A stretch of DNA of 49,243 nt from an uncultured Clostridia bacterium. Lineage in GTDB: Bacteria > Bacillota > Clostridia > UBA1381. The position numbers were made by a program, and so were the translations under genes. The notes under the pieces were generated by a model that was not told the origin of the DNA, did no database searches, and worked only from the letters and a program-made list of their open reading frames with translations. The stretch spans positions 1-49,243 of the forward strand of contig CAKSRS010000009.1 in the NCBI GenBank assembly GCA_934487205.1. The letters are read 5' to 3'. Below, one piece after another: positions 19,043-29,275 of this stretch; positions within the stretch are counted from its first letter, which is position 1, and each line of letters begins with the position of its first letter.

Positions 19043-22000
19043 TTATTGTAATATAATAACCTCACGCGTTTCAAGATACATCGGGTGTACAACAACACGG
19101 CTTGCATGGGCAAGACCCACGCTTTCCGCGTCGCGGATATCTCCGTAGCCAGCAAGTCCGACCTTCTTTTCCGACGCATCATAATAATACATGCGCAGCC
19201 TTGTTTCGCCCTTCGTATTGAACACGAATCTGTCGCCGCCGACATCTACTATGACTTTTCCGTCCTTTTTGGATAAAACCGTGCCGTATTTCCACGCGGT
19301 ATTACTGCTCACGCTGCCTATCGACGGGCGCAGCTTTGATACCGCCCTGTCGCTGCCCGGGTGGTCCGGCTCGCTGTAGTATCTTTTCAGTACCTGCTTT
19401 ATCTGCCCCTGCAGATTTAATGCCGCGGATATAATGTCACCGCGCTTAAGTCCGTCCAGAACGCCCGTTTTGCTCTCGCGGAATTCAACATATTCGTTGT
19501 TGCAGTAACCGCACAGAATTTTTACCAGCTCATCATCTTCATTTAAAGCTGTATAAACTTTATCCACAAGTATTACGCTTGCGTTTTCGTTAAAGTCTAC
19601 GTCGCCCTCGCCGAAAACGCAGCAGCCTATCGTTTGATAATCATCAATATCGTACGCGTCAAATTTATAGCTCGCGCTTGCTTTAAGCTCACTGCGCAGT
19701 TTTATCGCGTACTGCGAACTGTCCGCCTTGTTAGCCGGTATAACAAACATAACCGTATTATCGCTTATAGCAAGGCTCATGTTAAACATCTGATTTGCAT
19801 ACATTCCGCTGTATGACGACTTTTCCAGTTTGAGTCCGTCGGTTTCGCTGCCCTGCGTCACGGTATCTATGCTGATAATCTCGCCGTTGCTGTTCTGTTT
19901 GTACCGCACAACCTGATTTACTTCGCCATTGCCGGCAGATTTCAGTTTCGTAATCGCGTCATCAAGGCTTATCGGTTTATCGCCGTCTATTCTGAGTTTT
20001 TTGGTTGAATCCGCCGTTATAAAATCGCCGTACTGCGTGTATATTTTAAAACGGAGCACGTCTTCATCTTCATTGACGTTCGCCTTGTTTATGTACCCGT
20101 ACCGCTCCGTGAGAGCCACCGCGTCGCCCGTCGCGGCAATTCGCCCGAACACGTCAAGATAAAACGTGCCGTTTAAGTTAAGCTCGACTTCATTCTGCTT
20201 TATAAGCGCATCATATTCCGTGCCGTTCACCGTAATATACAGCTTTCCGTCTTCTTCCTTAATTGCCGTTACCTTGCCGGTTATCACTTCGTCCGATACG
20301 ATAATCGTGAATTTTTTATTGTCGCCCGACGATTCCATAACCGAGGCAATCATGCCTTCCTTCAGATTCTCCGGCTCGGTGGAAATTCTGTCCTTTCCGT
20401 AGAAAAATTCCACTCTGTCGGCAGAATAGTTTATCGTTTTATACGGATTTTTCAAATACACCGCACTGCTTGCCGTGCTTATCCCCGATACAACATGTGT
20501 TGCATAATTTTCTATAATAACAACCTCGTACTTCCCGTCACGGTTGTTATCAATCAGTCTGACGCTGCCGCATGACGGCTTTAATTTTTCCAAATCATAG
20601 ACGCGCACCGCCCTGTTATTATAAACAACATAATACTGCTCCGGCATGTCTATTGTTTTGTTTCTTTTCGCATCCTCATAGATAATTTCGGTGTTTGTCA
20701 TTCGGATTACGTCATCGCTCTCTATGACAAATTCTTCAGTATTCCGCGGAACAACCGCATATGCTATATCCGCGTCCTCATCAGAATAGTACAAATCCAC
20801 ATTATATCCCAGATATTTCCCGATATTTGGTATTTCGGTTTTATACACTTCGCCGCCGATTGATATTTTTCCGTCATTATCCGAAACGGTTTCAATATTA
20901 ATCGAAACATTTCCGCAAGTTGCAAGAATATCGGTTTTCTTCTTTATACGCATATACGTATAAAGAAGCGTATCGTTATCGGTAATCTTATTCCCGCTGC
21001 CCGTCACTTCAAGCGACGACACGCGCACGTCCAGCGAATTATACAGCATAGCCGCAATTTCGCCGCGCGTTGCCGGCAAATCGCCATGTTTTGTTACATT
21101 CTTTAAGATATCCTCATCGCGTGCTATCTGCATATACCCGTTCGGATATCCGCCCTTATCCTTTGCGAAAATATCCTTTCCGAGCATGGATACGATTATT
21201 TTTGCCGCCTGCTGCACGGTTATCTCCGAATCGGGCTCAAAATATTTTTCCGAAACACCGTTCACCATGCCGCTTTCATACAGGTATCCGATAAATTTGT
21301 TCGCCCAATATTCCGCCGAAACATCATCAAATGCAGATGTACCGCCTTCTGTTATGCCGTTTGCAACAATATTGCACACCATCGCGGCGAATTCTGCCCT
21401 TGTGATTGTGTTGTCCGGCTTGAATGCGCCGTCGGTATACCCGGTTACAATCCCCAAATTCTGCAAAAGCGTTATCTGCTTTTCATACTTTGTTCCAGAT
21501 ATATCGGCAAGCAAATCGTATCTTCCGTATGCGGTTTCTTCCTCCTCGGCGTCAACAACCGCCTCCTCTCCCTGTTTTATCGACGACTTATCAACCATAA
21601 CCTTTACCTCTGCCAGCGACAGCGGTTCTTTGTCGGTTTTGGCAATTCTTAAATATCTGTAACGTTTTGTCCCCGTTACGTTTGCACTATATTCATTCTC
21701 ATACGCGTCCTCAACATTTGCCACGCTGTCAAACACCGAAAAATCCGCATTATTTGACACCATGATTTGAAAGTTTTTTCTCTCGCTTTCCGGAACATCG
21801 CCCCTGCGCGCCTCAATTATCACCTTCGACAGCTTATAATCAAGCCCGAAATCGACCTGCCACCACGGCGACACATCATTATCTGCGGATTTCCAGTACG
21901 AATATTCCTCATTGTCATTAATTCCGTCAATTGCGTGCTTTGCATAATGCCCCGGCTCATACGAGGACGCAACCGCCTCCTGATTAAGCGCAATGTTGAT

Positions 22001-22087
22001 ACTGCTGTCATCCGCCGATGCGGTGTACGGAATATTGAATATGACTGACAATGCGATAAGTATTGTAATTAATTTTTCCCTGTTCAA
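19043..22087 (-). CDS. Secreted discoidin-SLH protein with large C-terminal region of unknown function
   Basis: The start is a TTG at 22087, with GGGGGAAAAATTT upstream, giving 1014 residues. A signal peptide (1-25) is followed by a discoidin/F5-8C domain (about 30-168; WWQVDFGLDYKLSKVIIEA, YRYLRIAKTD). An acidic spacer leads to three SLH-like repeats (about 194-245, 252-300, 310-355; the first has ITRAEFAAMV). The remaining 660 residues are beta-rich and contain short repeated units of the type 'G.vt.i...dgk.yI.V.G'. I do not recognise this region. Wall anchoring in the middle of the chain, with a sugar-binding domain on one side and a long unknown module on the other, suggests a surface scaffold. 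Confidence 0.8.
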   Translation of the reverse strand: MNREKLITILIALSVIFNIPYTASADDSSINIALNQEAVASSYEPGHYAKHAIDGINDNEEYSYWKSADNDVSPWWQVDFGLDYKLSKVIIEARRGDVPESERKNFQIMVSNNADFSVFDSVANVEDAYENEYSANVTGTKRYRYLRIAKTDKEPLSLAEVKVMVDKSSIKQGEEAVVDAEEEETAYGRYDLLADISGTKYEKQITLLQNLGIVTGYTDGAFKPDNTITRAEFAAMVCNIVANGITEGGTSAFDDVSAEYWANKFIGYLYESGMVNGVSEKYFEPDSEITVQQAAKIIVSMLGKDIFAKDKGGYPNGYMQIARDEDILKNVTKHGDLPATRGEIAAMLYNSLDVRVSSLEVTGSGNKITDNDTLLYTYMRIKKKTDILATCGNVSINIETVSDNDGKISIGGEVYKTEIPNIGKYLGYNVDLYYSDEDADIAYAVVPRNTEEFVIESDDVIRMTNTEIIYEDAKRNKTIDMPEQYYVVYNNRAVRVYDLEKLKPSCGSVRLIDNNRDGKYEVVIIENYATHVVSGISTASSAVYLKNPYKTINYSADRVEFFYGKDRISTEPENLKEGMIASVMESSGDNKKFTIIVSDEVITGKVTAIKEEDGKLYITVNGTEYDALIKQNEVELNLNGTFYLDVFGRIAATGDAVALTERYGYINKANVNEDEDVLRFKIYTQYGDFITADSTKKLRIDGDKPISLDDAITKLKSAGNGEVNQVVRYKQNSNGEIISIDTVTQGSETDGLKLEKSSYSGMYANQMFNMSLAISDNTVMFVIPANKADSSQYAIKLRSELKASASYKFDAYDIDDYQTIGCCVFGEGDVDFNENASVILVDKVYTALNEDDELVKILCGYCNNEYVEFRESKTGVLDGLKRGDIISAALNLQGQIKQVLKRYYSEPDHPGSDRAVSKLRPSIGSVSSNTAWKYGTVLSKKDGKVIVDVGGDRFVFNTKGETRLRMYYYDASEKKVGLAGYGDIRDAESVGLAHASRVVVHPMYLETREVIILQ

Positions 22088-22101
22088 AATTTTTCCCCCT
22101 T

Positions 22102-25100
22102 CTAATCGGTCAGAAGCTGCACTTCCGCGCCCGGAGAAACAGTGCCGAAATATCCCGAATCGGTAATCGCTCCTTCAAAGCTGTCAACAATATCAAATAC
22201 GCTTGTTCCGTTTATCGTGAGCGCTATTCTTACACCGTTTTCAACATTTTTGCATGTAAGCTGCATATTATTCTTTTCGCCGAATTTAAATGCTTCTGTC
22301 TGAATTTTCGGTCCGAAAAGCTGCGGCAATGAACCAATGTTTCCGTACATCTGCGTTCTTTTCCCGCCGTTAAACCGATAAAATTCAATTCCGCCGCCGC
22401 TGAATACCATAACATATGCGTCATTGTCCTTCGAATCAAAGGTCTCGCCGTTACTCTGGCTTCTGAACACCAGACACGGCCAGTCGCCCGAACGTTTTTC
22501 CGCAATCATCATATTAAATTCAAGCGTTATATCACGGAATCGCTTGTTTTCATAATACTTATTGTTATATGAACCGAAAATATTCCAGCCGTTTGTGTCC
22601 TCAATCGACTCATTCATGGAGAAAATCTCCTCCGAACTGTATTCCTTTTCCTTCGTGATATTAACCGTCCACTCCCTCTTTTCCGTGCCGTCAAGGCTTG
22701 TTACGTACATTTTGAACGGCTGTGAATAATCCTGCTCCTTCGAAATATCGGGATAAATGTATGTTCCTTCGCCGCTTACCGCGCTTGCCGTGAGTTTCGA
22801 TAGGTCCGCATTGGCGAATACCTCGGCATTGATTACGGCATTTTCCGCATCTATTTGCACGTTTCCTTTTTGATTTGCTATCGCAAAAGATTTTACATTC
22901 AGATTAATTATCTCATCTTGGAACTCCAACACAGCCGCCTCCAAAAGTGCGGCATTTTCCGCCGTTTTTTCCGCGGCATACTTATTTTTATACCCTGCCA
23001 GCTTATCATAATTCGCCTGCGAAATATTTCCGTTGCCGCCGCCCACCGCTGTATTGTTAAGCAAATCTTCCGCTGCGGCTGTCAACTCGCCGCCCGTGAA
23101 TTTATTACGGCTGTTTTTAAATCGTTCTACGGCGTCGCAGATTTTCCAGTACATCTCCGCAATTCCGTCACGCGTCATTTTTCCGCTTATAAGGAACGCT
23201 TCCGCATCGGCAACCATGTTTTCAAGGTCGGTTTTCGCGGATTCGGGATACATTCCCACGCCGTCGCCGAACTTCGGCATCGAAATCCACGTTTTTATCG
23301 ACTCAATGTGGTTTCTTATATAATATTTTGCCACCCACGCCGCCTTGCTGTCCGCAGAGCCGTAACCGCCGTGTACCGCAACATTCTGCGTCATCTCGTA
23401 CCGCGACCACTCCCACATATTTTCGCCCGCTTTGGCTTTGATATCCTTATAACCGTCTTCCAAACCGGCATTCTGCATTATTTTCAGAATTTTTGTGCTT
23501 GGCGTGTTCGATGCAAAAATCTCGTTTTCTCTGCCCGCATAACTGTTCGTCTGAAATGCAAACTGCAGCGAATCGGCTATAGACGTGGTGTGGTTGTCTA
23601 TCCACAAATTTCCCTCGCCGCCGGCACAGTGATACGATGACGGCACGCCGTCCAGAACATTTTCACGGCTTGTGAAAAAAGACGTCCCGTTATCATAGTA
23701 AATCGCCGCAAGGTCATTCACCTGATTTGTTATATAATTTCCGACCTGGACGGAATTCGGCTGTTTGCCGAGAGTATATATTGCGCCGCCGTCAAACTGC
23801 ACCAGCATGCTGCTGTCAATGCGATTGTAATTGATTTTTATGTCGCGGCAGTCGGTCAATCCGTAAAGCGTCCAGCCCCAGCCGCTGCACACGCCGGAAT
23901 ACGGCAGATAATACATCTCATTGTGCGACACGTTAAGGTTCTGATTATAATATCCCTGAATTGCCGGCGCGCCGAAATTCACAAGCCCTATTCTTGTGAT
24001 ATAATTATTATCTATTTTTATATTTCTGCACAGCTCCGTCGACGGCGAATAGGGCATGCTTTCGTTTATTATCCGCACGCTCGCAAGAGCCATGTATGAA
24101 TTTTTCTTAAAGCGCACGTAACGGTATTTATTGGCGTTATCTGTACGCATTATAAGCGTATTATTCTTGTCGCGGTATGACGATGTGCTCGTTGAACCCA
24201 AGATACTGAAGGTTTTGAAATCCGGGTCGTTCGATGCAAGAACATCAATCCCGTGCATCGCCCCGTCAATACCCATGTTTTTTCTCGGGTCGATTTCTAT
24301 TCGGTCAATTTCATATTCCTTTTCGAGGTCGATTTGCAGCCAGCAAGCACCGTCCTTCGGTGCCCATACCGAAAAATCATCGTTATCCACCGCGTTCAGC
24401 GGGAATCCCGAACCCATATACGAGCTTGCCGTGACAGGTTTTCCGACAGCCAAATTCTGTCCCTCATATACCTTGTCATTATACATTTCGCCGATTACGC
24501 CGGCTGTTATTGCACTGTCCGCCACATCGCAGAACACGTTCCCCGTCACATTACTGTCGATACAACCGCGCACAAATCCCATGGCAACCGCGCCCATATC
24601 CTTAAAAACACAGTTTGTGAAATTCACTTTTTCCGTTCTTTCAAGCGATATATTTGCCGGAACCATTGAAAATCCCGGGTCTTTCGGCACATCAACTTCA
24701 TCATCGGGCGTCATCATCTGCGCCTGATCATTGATAAGCCCCACCTTTGACGGTCTGTTCCACGCCGCATGGGCAAAAGTTATGCCGTCAAAATTTATGT
24801 TATGCACTCTCCGGTTGGAATTTTCGCCCTTGATTTCCACAAGCTTTTCCGTGCTTGCAAGATAAACCTCGGCATTTGTCATATCCTCGTCCGTGCGCGG
24901 CATATAATATAGCTTTTTCTGCGCTCTGTTATAATAGAACTCACCCTCGCGGTCAAGTTCCTCAAACGCATTCTCCACATAAAATTGTATTCCCGGCTCA
25001 ATATAATGCTGCGAGCAGGTGCACGCCGACATAAACGATTTTCTGTGCAAAAGGAATATGCAGCCGCTGTTTTTCGGCACGATATCCTCAACATTAATCA

Positions 25101-25710
25101 AAAACGATTTCCAGCCGATTGCAATATGAATCTGTATATCCTGTTTGTTTTCATAATTTAAAAACTTTACGGCGTCTGTCACCACGCCGTCATATTTATA
25201 TGCGGCGTCATTATCGGAATATATTGATTTTATCGCGTACAGTTCTTCGCTCTGCGCCCTTCTTGCGCGGCGGTCGTTGACATAAAGCTGGCGCACATGC
25301 TCCGTTCCGTCCCAGTCCGCGCACCATATTTTATCATTATATTTCTGCCAGTTCGCCACGGTTTTTCCGCCGGAAAATTTCACGGGTTCATTATTGTATG
25401 CCTTGTATGTGATATAATATCCGTTACTCCCCGAATCCGATTCGTCAAATCTCAGCGTATCTTCAATCGGGTACACGCCCCCGCGGAAATAAACCGTTAT
25501 ATCCCCCTTCATATCGCCGTTTACGGTGCGCACATATTCCTTTGCCTTTTCAACCGTGCGGAACGGATTTTTTATACTTCCGTCGCCGTCATCGCTGCCT
25601 TCCGCCGAAACATATACCGCCGTTTCGGGGTCGGCGGCATATGTATTTATCCCCGGCATCAGCATTGCCGCCGCAAGACATATTAATAATGACTTTTTTA
25701 TCGCAATCAT
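22102..25710 (-). CDS. Secreted beta-helix protein with embedded discoidin domain and C-terminal ConA-like domain
   Basis: This 1202-residue protein has a signal peptide (1-26) and a beta-helix region from about 28 (AVYVSAEGSDDGDGSIKNPF, FRGGVYPIEDTL) to 410. A discoidin domain follows at about 416-550 (CWLQIDLEKEYEIDRIEID, YRYVRFKKNSY). The helix resumes at about 560-715, then comes a helical region (about 790-930), an Ig-like segment near 935-1020, and a concanavalin-like domain at about 1025-1200. The discoidin insertion sits at the same place in the helix as in the protein at 10665. AGGAAAGGAGCCGCT precedes the ATG. The helix may be a glycosidase or lyase and the other domains bind glycan. 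It has no anchor motif, so it may be released or held by partners. Confidence 0.75.
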   Translation of the reverse strand: MIAIKKSLLICLAAAMLMPGINTYAADPETAVYVSAEGSDDGDGSIKNPFRTVEKAKEYVRTVNGDMKGDITVYFRGGVYPIEDTLRFDESDSGSNGYYITYKAYNNEPVKFSGGKTVANWQKYNDKIWCADWDGTEHVRQLYVNDRRARRAQSEELYAIKSIYSDNDAAYKYDGVVTDAVKFLNYENKQDIQIHIAIGWKSFLINVEDIVPKNSGCIFLLHRKSFMSACTCSQHYIEPGIQFYVENAFEELDREGEFYYNRAQKKLYYMPRTDEDMTNAEVYLASTEKLVEIKGENSNRRVHNINFDGITFAHAAWNRPSKVGLINDQAQMMTPDDEVDVPKDPGFSMVPANISLERTEKVNFTNCVFKDMGAVAMGFVRGCIDSNVTGNVFCDVADSAITAGVIGEMYNDKVYEGQNLAVGKPVTASSYMGSGFPLNAVDNDDFSVWAPKDGACWLQIDLEKEYEIDRIEIDPRKNMGIDGAMHGIDVLASNDPDFKTFSILGSTSTSSYRDKNNTLIMRTDNANKYRYVRFKKNSYMALASVRIINESMPYSPSTELCRNIKIDNNYITRIGLVNFGAPAIQGYYNQNLNVSHNEMYYLPYSGVCSGWGWTLYGLTDCRDIKINYNRIDSSMLVQFDGGAIYTLGKQPNSVQVGNYITNQVNDLAAIYYDNGTSFFTSRENVLDGVPSSYHCAGGEGNLWIDNHTTSIADSLQFAFQTNSYAGRENEIFASNTPSTKILKIMQNAGLEDGYKDIKAKAGENMWEWSRYEMTQNVAVHGGYGSADSKAAWVAKYYIRNHIESIKTWISMPKFGDGVGMYPESAKTDLENMVADAEAFLISGKMTRDGIAEMYWKICDAVERFKNSRNKFTGGELTAAAEDLLNNTAVGGGNGNISQANYDKLAGYKNKYAAEKTAENAALLEAAVLEFQDEIINLNVKSFAIANQKGNVQIDAENAVINAEVFANADLSKLTASAVSGEGTYIYPDISKEQDYSQPFKMYVTSLDGTEKREWTVNITKEKEYSSEEIFSMNESIEDTNGWNIFGSYNNKYYENKRFRDITLEFNMMIAEKRSGDWPCLVFRSQSNGETFDSKDNDAYVMVFSGGGIEFYRFNGGKRTQMYGNIGSLPQLFGPKIQTEAFKFGEKNNMQLTCKNVENGVRIALTINGTSVFDIVDSFEGAITDSGYFGTVSPGAEVQLLTD

Positions 25711-25736
25711 AGCGGCTCCTTTCCTGTAAAATTATA

Positions 25737-27371
25737 TCAGTTCTGCTTTTCACACTTTATACTCGGCACGCAATCCGCCATTATACGGCAGTCGCGCCAC
25801 AAATATGCTTTTACCTGTTTTAAGTCGTCTACATTTTCCGTATCGACCGATACCGAAATCTTCGCATTTTCCGTCGGCTGAATTTCCCGTCTTACCGACT
25901 TCATCTCCGCTATCGTATTATTGCTGTCATACGCCGCAACAACAAGGTACACAACCTGTTTCGATACCGCGCTGTTATTGCAAAGTTCCGCCCGCGCATA
26001 CGTCATGGTCGACGGCTCGGTAATGTTTTGCGCATCATCGGCGTCGGAATCGTAAAATCCGAAATCGCTTACCGTCATTTTTTCGCTCGCCGTGTAGCTT
26101 ACCGCCGTTCTTTCAAGCGCTGCCGAGCCGTTTTTGCCCTTTACGCCGCTTTTTATCTTAACTTCAACATCGGAGTCGAAAATTTCGCCGTCAAACAGCA
26201 TCTCATATTTGCGGTTATCAATGCAACGACCTGTATATGTCGCCGCTTTTCCGTCAACAACCAACTCTATATTCCCCGCCGTCAGCGTTTCCGAATCCAT
26301 ATCCGCGCTGAATTTCAAGACGATTTTTTCGGAATCCGCTGTGTACGAAACAACCTTCGGATTTACCACATACGCCCGAAATCCGCCCAGCTCCGTATCG
26401 CTCTTTTGTATACGGCGGTATATCAGATACCGGAACGCCTCTGAATCGTCACACTCGATTTTGTTTACGGTCGGCGGATTTTTGCCTATGCGTGCCAAAA
26501 CCTTATACTTCGTCTCGTCAAGTATCTTTATTCCGTTTCCGTCCGCATCATAAAAATCCTCGGTGTTATATTCATTGCAGCCGTAAACATATGTATTCTC
26601 ATAGAACGTGTCATAGCCTTTTGTGCATTTTTCCACTTCAAGATAGCCGATATTATACGGCTTTTCCAAATCGACTATCATATAATGATAGTCCTCGTTC
26701 CCGTAATACAGCCAACGGTTGCTGTTATCGATTTTATCGTTAAGCGCAAGCTCACCCGTACAGCCGGGATAGTTTTTGTCGGTCACTGCCTTTTTTCCTT
26801 CCGAAACAAGCGTGTAATCCTTTTCATAAACGTCGCCGTAACCCATTACTTTAAGCTCATTATAATACAGCCACAAGTTGGGTGTCGCCTGCGTTCTTAT
26901 CAGCCTTACATATCTGTACTGCTTTGTTAAATTAACTTCCGCGGAAAACGAACCTTTCGGCGGAAACAGCGTATCATTGCGTTCCGAAGGTCCGTTTACC
27001 GATTCGTAACTTTCAAAATCGGGAGTATCGGAAAACTGAATTTCAAATCCGTATCTTGCCTCAGCCATACCGTCCTGATCCTGTCTGCCGTACAGCTGCA
27101 CGCTTGTGATATTGTACTCGTCACCCAAATCAACAGCGGCATATAAGCCGAGACCTTTTCCCTCACCCGTGCAAATCCATTCCGACATTGTGGACGTATC
27201 GCCGTCCGTCAGATTTGAAAGCGAAAACGGCGAATCCGGAAGATTATTCGAGATAATCTGTTTTCCCTCCGCCAAATTGACCGACTCCGGCTGCGCGGCG
27301 GAAACCGCCGCGCTCGCCATCATCATTATAAATATACTTAATATACAAAGGTAATGTTTTTTTATCTTCAT
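25737..27371 (-). CDS. Secreted protein with two discoidin-like domains and Ig-like modules
   Basis: This 544-residue protein has a signal peptide (1-26) and a discoidin/F5-8C domain (about 29-178; AAVDLGDEYNITSVQLYG, YRYVRLIRTQ). A second, diverged discoidin-like domain follows (about 180-330; MIVDLEKPYNIGYLEVEK). Next is an SbsA-like Ig domain at about 335-420 (VVSYTADSEKIVLKFSADM), and then a C-terminal module (about 430-544, ending VKAYLWRDCRIMADC) shared with several other secreted proteins in this window. There is no catalytic motif, so it is probably a glycan-binding accessory protein. The ribosome site is weak (GGGGG 13 nt upstream). It follows the binding lipoprotein by 20 bp. Confidence 0.75.
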   Translation of the reverse strand: MKIKKHYLCILSIFIMMMASAAVSAAQPESVNLAEGKQIISNNLPDSPFSLSNLTDGDTSTMSEWICTGEGKGLGLYAAVDLGDEYNITSVQLYGRQDQDGMAEARYGFEIQFSDTPDFESYESVNGPSERNDTLFPPKGSFSAEVNLTKQYRYVRLIRTQATPNLWLYYNELKVMGYGDVYEKDYTLVSEGKKAVTDKNYPGCTGELALNDKIDNSNRWLYYGNEDYHYMIVDLEKPYNIGYLEVEKCTKGYDTFYENTYVYGCNEYNTEDFYDADGNGIKILDETKYKVLARIGKNPPTVNKIECDDSEAFRYLIYRRIQKSDTELGGFRAYVVNPKVVSYTADSEKIVLKFSADMDSETLTAGNIELVVDGKAATYTGRCIDNRKYEMLFDGEIFDSDVEVKIKSGVKGKNGSAALERTAVSYTASEKMTVSDFGFYDSDADDAQNITEPSTMTYARAELCNNSAVSKQVVYLVVAAYDSNNTIAEMKSVRREIQPTENAKISVSVDTENVDDLKQVKAYLWRDCRIMADCVPSIKCEKQN

Positions 27372-27391
27372 TATCGGATACTAACCCCCGT

Positions 27392-29212
27392 CTATTTAAT
27401 CGATTCCTTTGCCGCCTTTGTCATTTCTGATGTCATCTTTTCAACATCGACCGTATTCTTTAAGTTTTCAACAGCCGCCTGCCACTTGCTTTCAAAATCT
27501 TCGTCCGACGCGGCTGCAAGCGTCTCGCGGAACTGCGGTTCCCATGATGAACGCGCATTCCAGAAACTCTGCACTTCCGGAATATTCGAATATGTGGACG
27601 ACCATATATCATCATCGGGGCCGTCCGGCAAGTCATTCATTACATATTTGCTGTCACGCGCAAAGTCGAACGCACTTCCCGTATGGTATGCAAAAACCTT
27701 GATATGGTTATACGTCTGCGGGTGCCAATGATTTGCATATGTAAACTGCATCCAGAATTTTCCGCAATGCGTCTGCAAACCGTAACAGTCCTCAATCTTA
27801 TTAGCCGTATCGTCCTGTTCCAAAAATCTCTTGTTTAAACCCTCGTCCTTAAAGCGTCTGCCGCCGTCCGGAAGGTCTTCATAAAGTCCCGCGCTTTCCG
27901 GTCCCCAGTAGCGCACTTCGTCCCACTTGTCGCTGAACTGAACATTCATCCAGTTGAGCAAAAGCGGCAAATCTTCCTCCGGAATTGTCTTTAAAATTCC
28001 CACACAGTCGCCCCATGTTTTCGGCTTATTTACCTGCTCATACCCTTTCAACACAGGAACATTTGTATAAAGCGGTCTGTATCTGAACGTCTTTCCCGCA
28101 GCCTCCAGCGACGCATTGAACGTCGGCGCATAATACGGCATGGATATAACCGCATACAAGCCTTCATTCATCTTTTCATCAAATATGCTCTGCGTATTTA
28201 TAAGGCTTTCCGGGTCGATTATCTTTTCGCGCACAAGCGAATTTTGCAGCTTTGCACTTCTTTTCATGTCCTCGCCCAAAAGCGGCATGAAAATTTCCTG
28301 TTTATCTCTGTCCCAAACGGTGATATAGTTTTTGTTCGTATGACCCATCAGCGCCGAACCGAACTGCGCAAGCGGAATCCAGCAGTCCGAACCCCAATAT
28401 CCAGTGGGATATACCGTCTTGCTGCCTTCCTTTAAGTTCAAATCCTTAATCTTTTTCAAAAGATTAACCAAATCGTCGGTGGAATTAATCTGAATATCCA
28501 TGATATCATCGCCGATTTTTGTGTTCTTCTGCTTTTGCAGCGCCACAAGCTCATCATACGATTTACAATCCGGATAAATCATCTTCGCAATATCGTCTCT
28601 TATCCACAGGCATTTTGTTACATTTGACTTCGTCGCACCGCTGAACGCCTCTATTTCTTCATCATTCATATCCGGTATAAATTCCGTATCCGTCGGGAAA
28701 TTATACGGAACGCCGTAAATTTTTCCGTCAACTTTTATTCTCTCCCAATATTTCTGCGGGATTTTGTTCCACACATTCGGAGCATACTTTTGCAGCATTT
28801 CCGGCGTCAGCTCCCAAATTTTATCCGCCTGGGCAAGCTTTGCAAAATGCGTCGGTCCCTGTCCGCCCGAACAGCTTACGATTTCCGGCAGAGTTCCGCC
28901 GGCTATCATCTTCGCAAGGGCTGACTCCCACTCTCCGCCGCCGTTGCCGAAAACTTCATCAACAGTAACTTTTGTGGTGTCCTCAAGCCATTTTTCCACA
29001 ACGTTATTCTTTATCTTGGTCGATGATGACGCCCCGTCTGTGCCGTGCGTCGACCATACCTTTACATTGAGCTGTTTATCCGGCACAAACGTCTCCCCGT
29101 CATAATGGAACGCCTCCGCCACAGTCTCCTTCTGCTTTTTACAGCCGCCTATGCTAAACAGCATAACACAGGCTAACGCTGCAGAAATTGTTTTTTTCAT
29201 TTTTGCTTTCAT
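27392..29212 (-). CDS. Extracellular solute-binding lipoprotein (oligosaccharide ABC transporter, LipO/YtcQ type)
   Basis: The start is set at 29212 (MKAKMKKTIS) because AGGG lies 10 nt upstream, giving about 606 residues. A lipoprotein signal ends in the lipobox FSIGGC, so the mature protein is tethered to the outer face of the membrane. The length of about 600 residues and motifs such as KIYGVPYNFP and CLWIRDDIAKMIYP fit the family-1 binding proteins that serve LplB/YtcP-type permeases for large oligosaccharides. The gene follows the two permease genes. It captures the oligosaccharide released at the surface. No gene for the ATPase is present. In this family a shared MsmX-type ATPase encoded elsewhere normally energises transport. 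Confidence 0.9.
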   Translation of the reverse strand: MKAKMKKTISAALACVMLFSIGGCKKQKETVAEAFHYDGETFVPDKQLNVKVWSTHGTDGASSSTKIKNNVVEKWLEDTTKVTVDEVFGNGGGEWESALAKMIAGGTLPEIVSCSGGQGPTHFAKLAQADKIWELTPEMLQKYAPNVWNKIPQKYWERIKVDGKIYGVPYNFPTDTEFIPDMNDEEIEAFSGATKSNVTKCLWIRDDIAKMIYPDCKSYDELVALQKQKNTKIGDDIMDIQINSTDDLVNLLKKIKDLNLKEGSKTVYPTGYWGSDCWIPLAQFGSALMGHTNKNYITVWDRDKQEIFMPLLGEDMKRSAKLQNSLVREKIIDPESLINTQSIFDEKMNEGLYAVISMPYYAPTFNASLEAAGKTFRYRPLYTNVPVLKGYEQVNKPKTWGDCVGILKTIPEEDLPLLLNWMNVQFSDKWDEVRYWGPESAGLYEDLPDGGRRFKDEGLNKRFLEQDDTANKIEDCYGLQTHCGKFWMQFTYANHWHPQTYNHIKVFAYHTGSAFDFARDSKYVMNDLPDGPDDDIWSSTYSNIPEVQSFWNARSSWEPQFRETLAAASDEDFESKWQAAVENLKNTVDVEKMTSEMTKAAKESIK

Positions 29213-29275
29213 TATTTTCAATCCCTTCATTATATTTTAATATTTTTTATAAAATTTTGCAACATGAAATTTCTG

